NCBI GenBank assembly: GCA_018336015.1
Contig: JAGXQZ010000001.1
Location: 31,144-95,143 of the forward strand
Direction: 5' to 3'
Length of the DNA stretch: 64,000 nt
Source: Algoriphagus sp.
GTDB taxonomy: Bacteria > Bacteroidota > Bacteroidia > Cytophagales > Cyclobacteriaceae
Below are positions 25,488 through 35,385 of this stretch, piece by piece. A program made the position numbers and the translations under genes. Numbering within the stretch: the stretch's first letter is position 1; each line of letters starts with the position of its first letter. Under the pieces are notes generated by a model. That model did not search any database. It saw only the letters and a list, made by a program, of their open reading frames with translations, and was not told the origin of the DNA.

Positions 25488-26702
25488 TTGAAAATTGCAG
25501 TAATCGGAGGAGGAGCGGCTGGATTTTTTGCAGCGATCCATGCCAGTGGACCCGGAATGGATGTGACTATTCTCGAAAAATCGCCAAAAGTACTTTCCAA
25601 AGTAAAAATCTCCGGAGGAGGCAGATGTAATGTGACCCATCAGCCTATGGAGATTTCTAAGTTGGTCAAAAACTATCCCCGAGGAGAGAAATTTCTAAAA
25701 AAGGCATTTCGACACTTTTGTATTCCAGATACCATCGAATGGTTTGAATCCCGTGGAGTGAAGTTGAAAATTGAATCCGATGGGCGGGTATTTCCTGTCT
25801 CCGATGACTCCCAATCCATCATCAATGCCCTTCAAAATGAAGTAGAAAAAAAGCGAATCAAAATCAGCTATTCGACTGGTGTGGAAGATATAGTAGCCAA
25901 GGAGTCTGGATTTAAGGTTAGGACTACAAAAGGAGAATTTACTTATTCTAAGCTGATCATTGCTACAGGTGGACATCCTTCTTTGACTTCTTATGGTTTT
26001 CTTAAGAGCTTTAAGCACAAGGTTATAAATCCTATTCCTTCTCTTTTTACTTTCAACACACCTGGGGAAACCATTCGAGAACTTATGGGTATTTCGGTAC
26101 CTGATGCCACCGTCAAACTGGAGAGTACCAAGTTGAGTTATCGTGGTCCTGTATTGATTACCCATTGGGGAGTAAGTGGTCCGGCAGTTCTCAAACTTTC
26201 AGCTTTCGGGGCGCAATGGATGCATGACCAAAACTATCAGGCCAAAGCTATCATTAATTGGAATTCATCTTTTGGAGAACAAGAGTACCTTGATCATTTG
26301 ACTAATTATGCCAAATCCCATCCACAGCGAAAGGTGTTGTCTCACCCGCTTTTTGGTATACCAAACAGACTTTGGGAACACTTTTGCGAAAAGGCAGGGC
26401 TTGAAGCTGACTTGATTTTTGGGAATACTTCAAAAAAACATTTCAATAGACTGGTGCAAAACCTTTTTTGCTATATTTTGGATGTTAAAGGTAAAACCAC
26501 TTTCAAAGAAGAATTTGTCACCGCAGGAGGAATTGCACTGGATGAAGTAGATCCTGACACCATGCAAAGCAAGTTTCATTCGAATCTTTATTTTGCTGGG
26601 GAAGTTTTGAATTTGGATGGTATTACAGGTGGTTTTAACTTTCAGGCAGCTTGGACAACTGGATATATAGCCGGTACTTCAGTAAAACTAACACAACTAT
26701 GA
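25488..26702 (+). CDS. FAD-dependent oxidoreductase, HI0933/YhiN family
   Basis: Protein of 404 residues with a TTG start. An in-frame stop at 25473-25475 and the FAD loop beginning at once (KIAVIGGGAAGFFAAIHA) leave no ATG option. The family signature ISGGGRCNVTH and the C-terminal GGIALDEVDPDTMQSK...LYFAGEVLNLDGITGGFNFQAAWTTG place it in the HI0933-like flavoproteins. Their reaction is unsettled. The HPt gene overlaps its stop by 4 bp. Confidence 0.9.
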   Translation: MKIAVIGGGAAGFFAAIHASGPGMDVTILEKSPKVLSKVKISGGGRCNVTHQPMEISKLVKNYPRGEKFLKKAFRHFCIPDTIEWFESRGVKLKIESDGRVFPVSDDSQSIINALQNEVEKKRIKISYSTGVEDIVAKESGFKVRTTKGEFTYSKLIIATGGHPSLTSYGFLKSFKHKVINPIPSLFTFNTPGETIRELMGISVPDATVKLESTKLSYRGPVLITHWGVSGPAVLKLSAFGAQWMHDQNYQAKAIINWNSSFGEQEYLDHLTNYAKSHPQRKVLSHPLFGIPNRLWEHFCEKAGLEADLIFGNTSKKHFNRLVQNLFCYILDVKGKTTFKEEFVTAGGIALDEVDPDTMQSKFHSNLYFAGEVLNLDGITGGFNFQAAWTTGYIAGTSVKLTQL

Positions 26703-27046
26703 CGAGTTATTACCCGGAATTGAATCAACGAATAGCCGAAATGTCAGATGGGGACGAGGAGTTCAGAGTGGAACTGACTCAAGCCATTTATAGAGGATTG
26801 GTTGAACTCAAGAAGGTCTATTCTGAAGGAAGTCAAGAAAAAGACATGCATAAGATTCAGCAAATTAGGCATAAGCTTAAACCTACTTTGTCTATGTTTG
26901 ATTTCGGATTGCTGACTCACAATCTGCAAGAAGGAAAGGAGATCCTTGAATCAAATGGGTTTGATGATCGGTTTCAGGCTCATTTTGCAGATTTCATCCA
27001 GCATGTAGAACAGGCCATAAAAGAAGTGGAATTGCTGGTCAACTAA
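26699..27046 (+). CDS. HPt-domain phosphotransfer protein
   Basis: Protein of 115 residues, all helical. His58 in QQIRHKLKPTL sits as the phosphorylatable histidine does in HPt domains (A-H-x-L-K-G), with a Pro in place of the usual Gly. It would relay phosphate between a hybrid kinase and a response regulator located elsewhere. The start ATG overlaps the stop of the FAD-oxidoreductase gene (ATGA), so the two are translationally coupled. A terminator follows. Confidence 0.72.
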   Translation: MTSYYPELNQRIAEMSDGDEEFRVELTQAIYRGLVELKKVYSEGSQEKDMHKIQQIRHKLKPTLSMFDFGLLTHNLQEGKEILESNGFDDRFQAHFADFIQHVEQAIKEVELLVN

Positions 27047-27084
27047 CCTACTTTAACTTTTCATAGTTTAATTGAATTCAACTC

Positions 27085-27116
27085 AGACCCAAGGATAGAT
27101 TTGGGTCTTTTCTTTT
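27085..27116 (+). terminator. Rho-independent terminator after the HPt gene
   Basis: Stem AGACCCAA (27085-27092)/TTGGGTCT (27101-27108), eight-base loop, followed by TTTCTTTT. Confidence 0.85.
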
Positions 27117-27124
27117 GAATCCTA

Positions 27125-28084
27125 ATGCCAATTCTTCCTTCTTCTTACACCAAACCTCCATTTTATCTCTTCAATGGTCATTTTGAAACGATCATTCCTA
27201 GTCTTTGGAGGAAAATTGAGGGAGTCAATTACATCAGACAAAAAATTGATACTCCTGACGGAGATTTTTTGAATTTGGATTGGTCAAAAGTTGGCTCAAG
27301 TAAGCTTTTGGTTATTTCTCATGGTTTGGAAGGAGATTCCCATCGCCATTATGCCAAAGCTTTAGTCAAATTTTTCAATCAAGGCGATTGGGACGTTTTG
27401 GTTTGGAACAACAGAACCTGTGGTGGAGAAATGAATCTTCGCCCCATTTTATATCATCATGGAGCTAGCTACGATCTTGACACTGTCATTGAACATGTTT
27501 TGAAATCAGAAAACTATCAAGAAGTTGCACTTGCGGGGATCAGCATGGGAGGTGCGCAAACGCTAAAATATCTTGGTGAGAAGGGTGCATCACTTCCTTT
27601 ACAAATCAAAAAAGCTGCGGTCTATTCGGTGCCTTGCAATCTTCCCTCAAGTGCTGAGACGCTAAAGCTTTCCTCCAATAGGTTTTATAAAAACCGCTTT
27701 CTTGGAAAATTGAAAAATAAAATGGCATTGAAAGCCGAGCAATTTCCGGAGCTAATCGATAAGGACTTGCTACATAGCGTTACAAGCTTTGATGAATTTG
27801 ATACTTTTTTCACCGCCAAGCTGCATGGGTTCAAAGATGCATCAGACTTTTACCAAGGTGTCAGTGCAGATAATTGGATGGATCAAATTGCCATTCCGAC
27901 TTTGATTATCAATGCGCTGAACGATCCACTTTTAGGAGAAAAATGCTATCCGGTAAAATTGGCTGAATCTAAGTCAGAAATCTTTCTAGAAATGCCAAAA
28001 AGGGGTGGTCATACCGGGTTTACACTTGCCAATCAGGAATTTATGTGGGCAGAGTATCGGTTGTTTGAGTTTTTGAACTCATAA
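27125..28084 (+). CDS. Alpha/beta hydrolase, YheT family
   Basis: Protein of 319 residues. YheT features: GHFETIIPSLWRK near the N-terminus, oxyanion-side HGLEGDSHRHYAK, VWNNRTCGGEMN, nucleophile elbow GISMGG (Ser140), an Asp in NALNDPLLG and the catalytic His in RGGHTGF. Relatives are cytosolic or membrane-associated esterases of unclear substrate. It lies 8 bp after a terminator and ends at a terminator, so it is a single-gene unit. Confidence 0.9.
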   Translation: MPILPSSYTKPPFYLFNGHFETIIPSLWRKIEGVNYIRQKIDTPDGDFLNLDWSKVGSSKLLVISHGLEGDSHRHYAKALVKFFNQGDWDVLVWNNRTCGGEMNLRPILYHHGASYDLDTVIEHVLKSENYQEVALAGISMGGAQTLKYLGEKGASLPLQIKKAAVYSVPCNLPSSAETLKLSSNRFYKNRFLGKLKNKMALKAEQFPELIDKDLLHSVTSFDEFDTFFTAKLHGFKDASDFYQGVSADNWMDQIAIPTLIINALNDPLLGEKCYPVKLAESKSEIFLEMPKRGGHTGFTLANQEFMWAEYRLFEFLNS

Positions 28085-28086
28085 AA

Positions 28087-28110
28087 AAAGGGAAGCGAAC
28101 GCCTCCCTTT
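28087..28110. terminator. Bidirectional terminator between convergent genes
   Basis: Stem AAAGGGAAGCG with its complement CGCCTCCCTTT (one A-C mismatch), A-tract upstream and TTTTCTATTT downstream, so it can stop both the YheT-type hydrolase and lhgO transcripts. Confidence 0.8.
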
Positions 28111-28120
28111 TCTATTTCAC

Positions 28121-29320
28121 TTAAAATCTTTTCAGTGCCATTTCTGCAACCGTACCCCCAATGGAAAGCGAACTTGTCGCCGCAGGTGAGGGGGCATTGA
28201 GTACATTGATCGCAAACGGAGATTCTCGGATGGCAAAGTCATCGAGTAAACCTCCCGTACGGTCGCAAGCTTGCGCACGAACACCAGCACCGCCATCTAC
28301 CAAATCTGATTCTTGAATCTCCGGGATCAATTCCTGCAAGGCTTTGGTAAAAGCTGATTTTGAAAAGGAACGATAGAGTTCACCAAAACCCGTTTTCCAA
28401 TACTTTCCTGCAACTTTTTGGAAACCTGGCCAAGCCAATGTTTCGGCCAATTCTGCAAGATTGATTTGAGACTTTTTGTATCCTTCTCTCCTGAATGCCA
28501 ATACTGCATTCGGGCCTGCTTCTACACCACCTTTTTTCATTCGGGTAAAATGTACCCCCAAGAATGGGAAATTAGGGTCAGGAACAGGGTAGATGAGGTT
28601 TTTAACCAGGTATTCTCTTTCCTTTTTGAGTTTATAATATTCGCCTCTGAACGGGATGATTTTCACATCATCAATCGCTTCGTCATTCATCCGAGCAACC
28701 TTGTCAGAATATAAACCTGCACAGTTGATGACCAACTTTGCTTTAAACTCACCTTTTGAAGTTTCAATGATATTGATTCCTTCTTTTTGGTTTATTTCCA
28801 ATACTTTATGCTCCAAATATATTGCTCCTCCCTGCTGCATGATCTTTCGGCCGTAAGCCAAAGCCACCTGAAAATAATCCACGATGCCAGTTTGCGGAAC
28901 GTGGATGGCAGCGACTCCTGTGCAATAAGGTTCATATTCTTTAAGCTCTTCCAAGGTGATTTTACGAGTACCAGTAAGGCCATTTTGGAGCCCACGCGCA
29001 AGCAGCGTATCGAGTAGGGGTTTTTGCTCTTCCCGGGTAGCTACGACCACTTTACCGGTGATCTCGAAAGGGATTTTTTCCTCCTTACAAAAAGTCACCA
29101 ATTCGTGGTAACCATTGATACAGTTGGTGGCCTTTAGCGAACCCGGCTTGTAATAAAGCCCTGAATGGATCACTCCGGAATTGTTAGCAGTCTGATGCTT
29201 GGCTAGCTGATTTTCCTTTTCAAAAAGGGCAACTTTCAGATCGGGTCTAGACTTTAGGATTTTCAACCCCGTGGCTAAACCTACTATTCCTCCGCCTACA
29301 ATTGCAATATCGTATGTCAT
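28121..29320 (-). CDS. lhgO: L-2-hydroxyglutarate oxidase/dehydrogenase
   Basis: Protein of 399 residues of the DAO superfamily. FAD loop IAIVGGGIVGLATGLKIL; the LhgO-specific NNSGVIHSGLYYKPGSLKA; then FRGEYYKLK, YPVPDPNFPFLGVHFTR and the C-terminal NAPSPAATSSLSIGG. It oxidises L-2-hydroxyglutarate, a by-product of 2-oxoglutarate reduction, passing electrons to the quinone pool or oxygen. No csiD/gab genes are near, so a housekeeping metabolite-repair role is more likely than glutarate catabolism. Confidence 0.93.
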   Translation of the reverse strand: MTYDIAIVGGGIVGLATGLKILKSRPDLKVALFEKENQLAKHQTANNSGVIHSGLYYKPGSLKATNCINGYHELVTFCKEEKIPFEITGKVVVATREEQKPLLDTLLARGLQNGLTGTRKITLEELKEYEPYCTGVAAIHVPQTGIVDYFQVALAYGRKIMQQGGAIYLEHKVLEINQKEGINIIETSKGEFKAKLVINCAGLYSDKVARMNDEAIDDVKIIPFRGEYYKLKKEREYLVKNLIYPVPDPNFPFLGVHFTRMKKGGVEAGPNAVLAFRREGYKKSQINLAELAETLAWPGFQKVAGKYWKTGFGELYRSFSKSAFTKALQELIPEIQESDLVDGGAGVRAQACDRTGGLLDDFAIRESPFAINVLNAPSPAATSSLSIGGTVAEMALKRF

Positions 29321-29487
29321 TTCTGAATCAAATTTGCTCCAAATATAAGAGCGGTCATTTCAATTTTCCTTCTTGAAAACTTTTATGAATGACATACCGT
29401 TTTCAAATCTTCAAAAAGAAACAGGCCACCTGCGAAAATGCAGTTAACTTGCGAGAGTTTTCAAATATTTCAGACGCCAATCGATCA

Positions 29488-31965
29488 ATGATTCGATCTT
29501 TTCTCATAGGATTTCTACTCCTTTTTTCATTCTCTTCCTACGGACAATACAGTATCAAAGGAAAAGTAACCGACGCCGAAACTGGGGATCCAATAGCATT
29601 TGCGAATGTCATCTTAACAGGCACTTCTGTAGGGATCACAACAGACTTTGATGGAAGTTTTTTTATAGAATCTAAGGTGATTGCAGACAGTATCAAAGTC
29701 AGTTACCTCGGATATGTGACTCAAAGCAAAGCGCTTTCAAAGGAATCCACTCAGACTATCAACTTTCAATTAAGGCCCACTGCTTTTGAATTAGGCACTT
29801 TTGTATTTGAGGCAGGAGAAAATCCTGCATTTGAAATCATTCGCAGAGCTTCAGCCAAGCGAAAAGTTTTTGACAAAAGGGAATTAATCGCCTACGAAAC
29901 GAAGAATTACACTAAGATCGAATTGGACGTGGATAACCTTTCGGAAAGTTTTATGCGAAGGAAATCTGTGCAATCGGTGACCTCGGTATTGGACAGTATC
30001 CGTCAGCTGACCAATGATGAAGGGGAAAAAATCCTTCCGGTGTTTTTTTCAGAGACAGTTTCCAAGTTTTATTATCGAAACAATCCCGAACTGAGGAAAG
30101 AAATCATCGAAAAGACCAAAGTGACAGGGGTGGGGATTACCGATGGATCCACCACTTCACAAATTACCGGATCGGTTTTTCAGGAGTATAATTTTTATAA
30201 AAACTGGTTACGGATTCTTGAAAAAGACTTTATCTCACCGATTGCCGATGGTTGGAAGACGTATTACGATTACGACCTCTTGGACTCCGTATTGGTAGGT
30301 CAGGATACTTGCTACAAACTTCAAGTGTATCCAAGGAGAGAACAGGATTTGGCATTTACAGGCACAATTTGGATCAAAAAAGATGACTATGCCTTAAAGC
30401 AGGTGGACTTGACTATTCCAAAGGCTGCCAACCTCAATTTTGTAGAGCGGATTAAAATCCAGCAGGAATTAGCGCCAACTGCAGAAGGACCGCTTTTACC
30501 TTCTAAAACAAGAGTATTGATCAAAATTGGTCAGATTTCAGAAAGTACAGCAGGGCTTTTGGCGAAGTTTTATACGGCTACAGATAGTACCATTATCAAT
30601 CAACCCAAACCGACGGCATTTTTTAATCAGGCAGTCGAACTCAAACCTGACTTTAGTCAATATCCAGCTGATTTTTGGACTTCAACCCGTCCGGAGCTTT
30701 TGAGTGAGGAAGAGCTTGCGGTTTTGCAAATGGTGGATACGCTAAAGAAAATTCCGATTGTGAGGTTTTATTCCGAGGGATTAAAATTCTTTGCAACAGG
30801 CTATTTACCGATCAGGAAAGTGGATTTCGGCCCTTGGACAGAGTTTGGAAATTATAACAATGTGGAAGGTTTTCGCTTTGGTTTTGGCTTAAGGTCAAAT
30901 TATAAGTTTTCCAATAAGTGGCTTTTGGAAGGATATGGAGCCTATGGCTTGGTAGATCAGCGTTGGAAATACAAAGCAGCGGTGACCAGAATTTTGGACA
31001 GAAAAAGATGGACAACCCTCCAAGTTCGCACCTCCCGAGAACTCGATCAGGTGGGATTGGAAATGGAAAATCTGGAGGGAAACAGTGTTTTTCTGGCAGC
31101 CAGCCGATTTGGTACGTTGAGACGACCATTCGTTTCTACCAATCAGCGCCTGACATTCCAACGAGAGTTTTTTAAGGGATTTTTACTCACTTCAGGGTTG
31201 AATGTGGCTCAATTTGATCCGCTATATAATTTCTACTACAGAGAAAAAGACACACAAGAGCTGCGGAGCAACTTTCAAACCACAGAACTGAGAGCGGGAA
31301 TCCGCTACGGAAGGGATGAAGTTATCATCATCAATGATAACGTCAGAGCCTCTTTAGGTTCCAACAAATGGCCGATTGTAGAGCTGAATTATGCGCAGGG
31401 AATCCAGTCTCTTGGCGGGCAAATCTCCTACACAAAGCTGAACTTTTACCTGTATCAGCGTCTCACAATGGGCATTTTTGGAGTAGGTAGGTATGAGCTT
31501 GATGCAGGTAAAGTATGGGGCGAGGTGCCTTATCCTGTATTAAAAAATCATTTGGGGAATGAAACCCTGTTCTACACCACGGCTGCCTTCAACACGATGA
31601 ATTTCAATGAGTTTGCCTCAGATCAGTTTATCAGCTTGAGATACAGACAATCTTTCGAAGGTTTTCTTCTGAATTCTATCCCGTTGATTAAAAAGCTTAA
31701 ATGGAGAATGGTCGGTAGTGCCAATGTGCTGATGGGGTCTGTACGGGATGAAAACATCCAAAATGTGCCGGCATTTGATCCATTTGGAAATTCATTGACT
31801 TCTTTCGGTAGATTGGATCCGACCAAACCTTATTTGGAACTTGGGTATGGCGTGGAAAATGTCTTCCGCTTTTTCAGGGTGGACTTTTTTCATAGAATGA
31901 GTTACCTCGATAATCCGGGGGCGAAACCTTTCCATGTGAAAGTGAGTGCGCAGATTATTTTGTAG
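29488..31965 (+). CDS. Outer-membrane DUF5686 protein with carboxypeptidase-regulatory domain
   Basis: Protein of 825 residues. The ATG at 29488 is chosen since it opens a signal peptide (MIRSFLIGFLLLFSFSSYGQ); an in-frame ATG at 29389 would add 33 unlike residues. Residues about 22-110 form a CarboxypepD_reg-like sandwich (YSIKGKVTDAETGDPIAFANVIL). Next comes the DUF5686 region (AFEIIRRASAKRK; FFSETVSKFYYRNNPE), and the C-terminal half is a beta-barrel resembling the TolB/BamA-like surface-antigen type. Function unknown; outer-membrane location inferred. Confidence 0.85.
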   Translation: MIRSFLIGFLLLFSFSSYGQYSIKGKVTDAETGDPIAFANVILTGTSVGITTDFDGSFFIESKVIADSIKVSYLGYVTQSKALSKESTQTINFQLRPTAFELGTFVFEAGENPAFEIIRRASAKRKVFDKRELIAYETKNYTKIELDVDNLSESFMRRKSVQSVTSVLDSIRQLTNDEGEKILPVFFSETVSKFYYRNNPELRKEIIEKTKVTGVGITDGSTTSQITGSVFQEYNFYKNWLRILEKDFISPIADGWKTYYDYDLLDSVLVGQDTCYKLQVYPRREQDLAFTGTIWIKKDDYALKQVDLTIPKAANLNFVERIKIQQELAPTAEGPLLPSKTRVLIKIGQISESTAGLLAKFYTATDSTIINQPKPTAFFNQAVELKPDFSQYPADFWTSTRPELLSEEELAVLQMVDTLKKIPIVRFYSEGLKFFATGYLPIRKVDFGPWTEFGNYNNVEGFRFGFGLRSNYKFSNKWLLEGYGAYGLVDQRWKYKAAVTRILDRKRWTTLQVRTSRELDQVGLEMENLEGNSVFLAASRFGTLRRPFVSTNQRLTFQREFFKGFLLTSGLNVAQFDPLYNFYYREKDTQELRSNFQTTELRAGIRYGRDEVIIINDNVRASLGSNKWPIVELNYAQGIQSLGGQISYTKLNFYLYQRLTMGIFGVGRYELDAGKVWGEVPYPVLKNHLGNETLFYTTAAFNTMNFNEFASDQFISLRYRQSFEGFLLNSIPLIKKLKWRMVGSANVLMGSVRDENIQNVPAFDPFGNSLTSFGRLDPTKPYLELGYGVENVFRFFRVDFFHRMSYLDNPGAKPFHVKVSAQIIL

Positions 31966-32073
31966 TGCTTGATTTCAGTATTCATTCCTCAAAATTTTTC
32001 CTTTGCCCTCAGCTTACGCATATTTGCAAATTAATACACCTGCCTGTTTGTATAGGCAGAAACTAAAAAACAC

Positions 32074-34023
32074 ATGTCACAACAAATTAACATCACCCTC
32101 CCTGATGGCTCAGTGAGGGTTTATGACAAAGGAACCACCGGCCTACAGATTGCTGCAAGTATCAGCGAGGGTTTAGCCCGGAATGTCCTTGCAGCCAAAG
32201 TCAACGGTCAGGTATGGGATGCTTCCCGCGAGATCCACGAGGATTCGAACCTACAATTACTCACCTGGAATGACTTAGAAGGTAAAAGTACCTTTTGGCA
32301 CTCTTCTGCGCACTTGATGGCAGAAGCTTTGGAGTCGCTATTTCCAGGAATCAAGTTTGGTATCGGTCCGCCGATCGAAACGGGATTCTATTACGACGTG
32401 GACTTTGGAGATCACAAACTGGAAGGAGAAGAGCTCGAAATGATCGAAAACAAGATCATGGAGCTGGCCAAGTTGAAGTCAGAGTTTGTTCGTAAGGAAG
32501 TTTCCAAAAAAGACGCAGTAGCCTATTTCCAGGAAAAAGGAGATGAGTACAAACTTGACTTGTTGGAAGGTTTGGAAGATGGTTCGATTACCTTCTACGA
32601 ACAAGGCAATTTCACAGACCTTTGTCGAGGTCCACATATTCCAAACACTGGATTCATCAAAGCGGTCAAGTTGACCAATATTGCCGGTGCCTATTGGAGA
32701 GGGGACGAGAAGCGAAAAATGCTAACCCGTATCTATGGGGTCACTTTCCCTAAAGCCCAAGAGCTTAAGGATTATCTCACTCTTTTGGAAGAGGCCAAAA
32801 AGCGGGATCACCGAAAACTTGGTCGTGAGCTGGAGCTATTCATGTTCTCTGAAAAAGTAGGCATGGGTCTGCCGCTCTGGCTACCAAAAGGCACCTTGCT
32901 GCGTGAGCGCTTGGTGGCATTTATGAAAAGGGCTCAGGATAAGTCAGGCTATCAGCAAGTGACTACCCCGCACATCGGAAGCAAGGTACTTTACGAGACC
33001 TCCGGACACTATGAAAAGTATGGGAAAGATTCGTTTCAGCCGATCACAACTCCACACGAAGGGGAAACCTTCTTGCTGAAACCGATGAACTGCCCTCACC
33101 ATTGTGAGATTTATAAGCACAAGCCGAGGTCTTACAAGGACCTTCCTATCCGATATGCTGAGTTTGGTACCGTTTACCGATACGAGCAGAGTGGTGAGTT
33201 GCATGGCTTGACTCGAGTAAGAGGTTTTACCCAAGATGATGCGCATATTTTCTGCCGACCTGACCAGGTGAAAGAGGAATTCATCAAGGTGATTGATTTG
33301 GTGTTGTATGTGTTTAAGGCATTGGGCTTTGATGATTACACGGCCCAGATTTCACTTCGAGATCCTGAAAACAAGCAAAAGTACATCGGAAGTGATGAAG
33401 CTTGGGAAAAGGCAGAGTCGTCCATTATAGAAGCCTGCGCTGAAAAAGGGATGGAAACCGTGACAGAATTAGGCGAAGCGGCATTTTATGGACCGAAGCT
33501 TGATTTCATGGTAAAAGATGCCCTTGGCAGAAAATGGCAGTTGGGCACCATTCAAGTGGATTACCAGCTCCCTGAGCGATTCCAGTTGGAATACATCGGA
33601 TCTGATAACCAAAAGCATAGACCGGTAATGATTCACCGAGCGCCATTTGGTTCTTTGGAGCGATTTGTAGCCGTATTGATTGAACATTGTGGGGGAGAAT
33701 TTCCTCTTTGGCTTGCACCTGAGCAGATCAATATTCTTCCTATTTCCGAAAAATTCATCCAGTATGCAGAGGAGATTAAAGGAATCCTTGAAGATGCGGG
33801 CATTACCGGTCAGCTGGATAACCGGGATGAGAAGATCGGTCGAAAAATTCGGGATGCTGAAGTGAAGAAAGTTCCGTTCATGTTAATCGTCGGAGAGAAA
33901 GAACAAGAAGAAGGTAAAGTTGCGGTAAGAAAACACGGACAGGGCGACTTAGGCTCGTTCTCTATCGAAGAGTTTATCAACTACTTTCAAGGAATCATAT
34001 CAGAATCATTAAAGAAAGAGTAA
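32074..34023 (+). CDS. thrS: Threonyl-tRNA synthetase
   Basis: Protein of 649 residues, full length: TGS domain ([17 protein letters not shown]), second additional domain with the [11 protein letters not shown] and [10 protein letters not shown] zinc/editing motifs, class II catalytic core ([23 protein letters not shown] with the zinc Cys/His, [26 protein letters not shown]), and the anticodon-binding domain ([17 protein letters not shown]). It charges tRNA-Thr. First gene of the classical thrS-infC-rpmI-rplT block. I saw no T-box; a weak CATATTTG lies at 32019 as a possible -7 box. Confidence 0.98.
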   Translation: MSQQINITLPDGSVRVYDKGTTGLQIAASISEGLARNVLAAKVNGQVWDASREIHEDSNLQLLTWNDLEGKSTFWHSSAHLMAEALESLFPGIKFGIGPPIETGFYYDVDFGDHKLEGEELEMIENKIMELAKLKSEFVRKEVSKKDAVAYFQEKGDEYKLDLLEGLEDGSITFYEQGNFTDLCRGPHIPNTGFIKAVKLTNIAGAYWRGDEKRKMLTRIYGVTFPKAQELKDYLTLLEEAKKRDHRKLGRELELFMFSEKVGMGLPLWLPKGTLLRERLVAFMKRAQDKSGYQQVTTPHIGSKVLYETSGHYEKYGKDSFQPITTPHEGETFLLKPMNCPHHCEIYKHKPRSYKDLPIRYAEFGTVYRYEQSGELHGLTRVRGFTQDDAHIFCRPDQVKEEFIKVIDLVLYVFKALGFDDYTAQISLRDPENKQKYIGSDEAWEKAESSIIEACAEKGMETVTELGEAAFYGPKLDFMVKDALGRKWQLGTIQVDYQLPERFQLEYIGSDNQKHRPVMIHRAPFGSLERFVAVLIEHCGGEFPLWLAPEQINILPISEKFIQYAEEIKGILEDAGITGQLDNRDEKIGRKIRDAEVKKVPFMLIVGEKEQEEGKVAVRKHGQGDLGSFSIEEFINYFQGIISESLKKE

Positions 34024-34107
34024 TTCGGTAAAAATCCACTTCGTTTTTTGAATTGGAAATAATTCCGATATTTGCAGGCAATTTACTTTAAAACAATCAT
34101 AGCTAAC

Positions 34108-34662
34108 TTGAATCCAAGACCACAGCAGCCAAGAGGAAGACAAGAAGAACCTTATCGAATCAATCATAAGATTAGAGTCAGAGAGGTTAGGGTAGTAGGT
34201 GACTTTGTAGAAGGAGGGAACGCAGTTCTCACTGTCGAAAAAGCCATTAAAATAGCTCAGGACAATGAGCTTGACCTAGTTGAAATTTCTCCCAATGCAG
34301 ATCCACCCGTTTGCAAAATTATCGATTACGCGAAGTTTAAATACGAGCAGAAAAAAAAGCAAAAGGAGATCAAGGCCAATGCAGCTAAAGTTGTTTTAAA
34401 GGAAATTCGTTTCGGACCTAACACGGATGATCACGATTTCAATTTCAAATTGAAACATGCTATCAACTTCTTGAAGGAAGGAGCAAAAGTAAAAGCCTAT
34501 GTACACTTTGTCGGAAGAACGATTGTCTTCAAAGAACGTGGTGAAATGTTGCTTTTGAAGTTTGCGCAAGCCTTGGAAGATGTAGGTGTGGTGGAGCAAA
34601 TGCCGAAGTTGGAAGGAAAGAGGATGAATATTTTCCTCGCTCCGAAACCAGGAAAGAAATAA
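34108..34662 (+). CDS. infC: Translation initiation factor IF-3
   Basis: About 184 residues with N-domain ([19 protein letters not shown]), linker, and C-domain ([42 protein letters not shown], positions about 102-143 of the longest frame). It binds the 30S subunit and checks start-codon pairing. No ATG or GTG exists at a plausible start: the frame opens with TTG at 34072, TTG at 34108 and AT-x codons between. I choose TTG 34108, giving [15 protein letters not shown], which fits relatives. A non-AUG start is a known IF-3 autoregulation device, since IF-3 discriminates against it. Confidence 0.93.
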   Translation: MNPRPQQPRGRQEEPYRINHKIRVREVRVVGDFVEGGNAVLTVEKAIKIAQDNELDLVEISPNADPPVCKIIDYAKFKYEQKKKQKEIKANAAKVVLKEIRFGPNTDDHDFNFKLKHAINFLKEGAKVKAYVHFVGRTIVFKERGEMLLLKFAQALEDVGVVEQMPKLEGKRMNIFLAPKPGKK

Positions 34663-34686
34663 TTTCAACCAACTAAATACAGCAAA

Positions 34687-34881
34687 ATGCCAAAAGTAAA
34701 AACCAAATCCAGTGCAAAAAAGCGGTTTTCCCTAACAGGAACCGGTAAAATCAAAAGGAAACACGCTTTTAAAAGCCACATCCTGACGAAAAAATCTACT
34801 AAGCGTAAGCACAACTTGACCAAAGCTGGTCTGGTACACGTTGCGGACGAAGGTAGAGTAAGAGATATGTTGAAAATCTGA
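34687..34881 (+). CDS. rpmI: Ribosomal protein bL35
   Basis: Protein of 64 residues, highly basic, with the family start [20 protein letters not shown] and the middle [20 protein letters not shown]. 50S subunit protein. It follows infC by 24 bp in the standard order. Confidence 0.97.
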   Translation: MPKVKTKSSAKKRFSLTGTGKIKRKHAFKSHILTKKSTKRKHNLTKAGLVHVADEGRVRDMLKI

Positions 34882-34986
34882 TTTTCAGCCCAACTCTTTA
34901 AAAATTAAGGTTTATTTATTCACCAGATGCTTTGGTAAACAAGTTCTCGATAATTTGAGGCACCAAGTGTCAAAAAACAAAAAACT

Positions 34987-35331
34987 ATGCCTAGATCAGT
35001 AAACGCGGTAGCGTCAAGAGCAAGAAGAAAAAAAGTGCTTAAGGCCACAAGAGGTTACTTCGGAAGAGGTAAAAACGTGTGGACGGTAGCAAAAAACAAG
35101 TATGAGAAAGGTCTTCAGTACGCTTACAGAGACCGTAAAGCAAAGAAAAGAGAATTCAGAGCTTTGTGGATTCAGCGTATCAATGCCGGTGCCAGAGAGC
35201 ACGGTGTTTCCTATTCTCAATTGATGGGATTGTTGAAAAAAGCAGAAATCGAACTTAACAGAAAGGTTTTGGCTGATCTTGCAATGAACCATCCAGAGGC
35301 ATTTAAAGCTGTAGTTGAAAGAGTGAAATAA
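34987..35331 (+). CDS. rplT: Ribosomal protein bL20
   Basis: Protein of 114 residues. Signature [54 protein letters not shown]. Needed for early 50S assembly. In other bacteria L20 represses its own operon by binding mRNA upstream; the 105-bp rpmI-rplT gap is long enough for a separate leader, but I cannot show a pseudoknot. A terminator follows. Confidence 0.98.
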   Translation: MPRSVNAVASRARRKKVLKATRGYFGRGKNVWTVAKNKYEKGLQYAYRDRKAKKREFRALWIQRINAGAREHGVSYSQLMGLLKKAEIELNRKVLADLAMNHPEAFKAVVERVK

Positions 35332-35355
35332 GGTCGGCACTACCTTATTTCGCGG

Positions 35356-35385
35356 AAGCCTTCCTTCGGGAAGGCTTTTTTATTT
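35356..35385 (+). terminator. Rho-independent terminator after rplT
   Basis: Perfect 9-bp stem AAGCCTTCC (35356-35364)/GGAAGGCTT (35369-35377) with a TTCG tetraloop, followed by TTTTTATTTT. It reaches the stop codon of the opposite Nramp-like gene. Confidence 0.93.

Noticed and set aside
31966..32073. T-box or other riboswitch before thrS
   Set aside because: I found no T-box sequence, specifier loop or terminator/antiterminator pair in the 108-bp leader.
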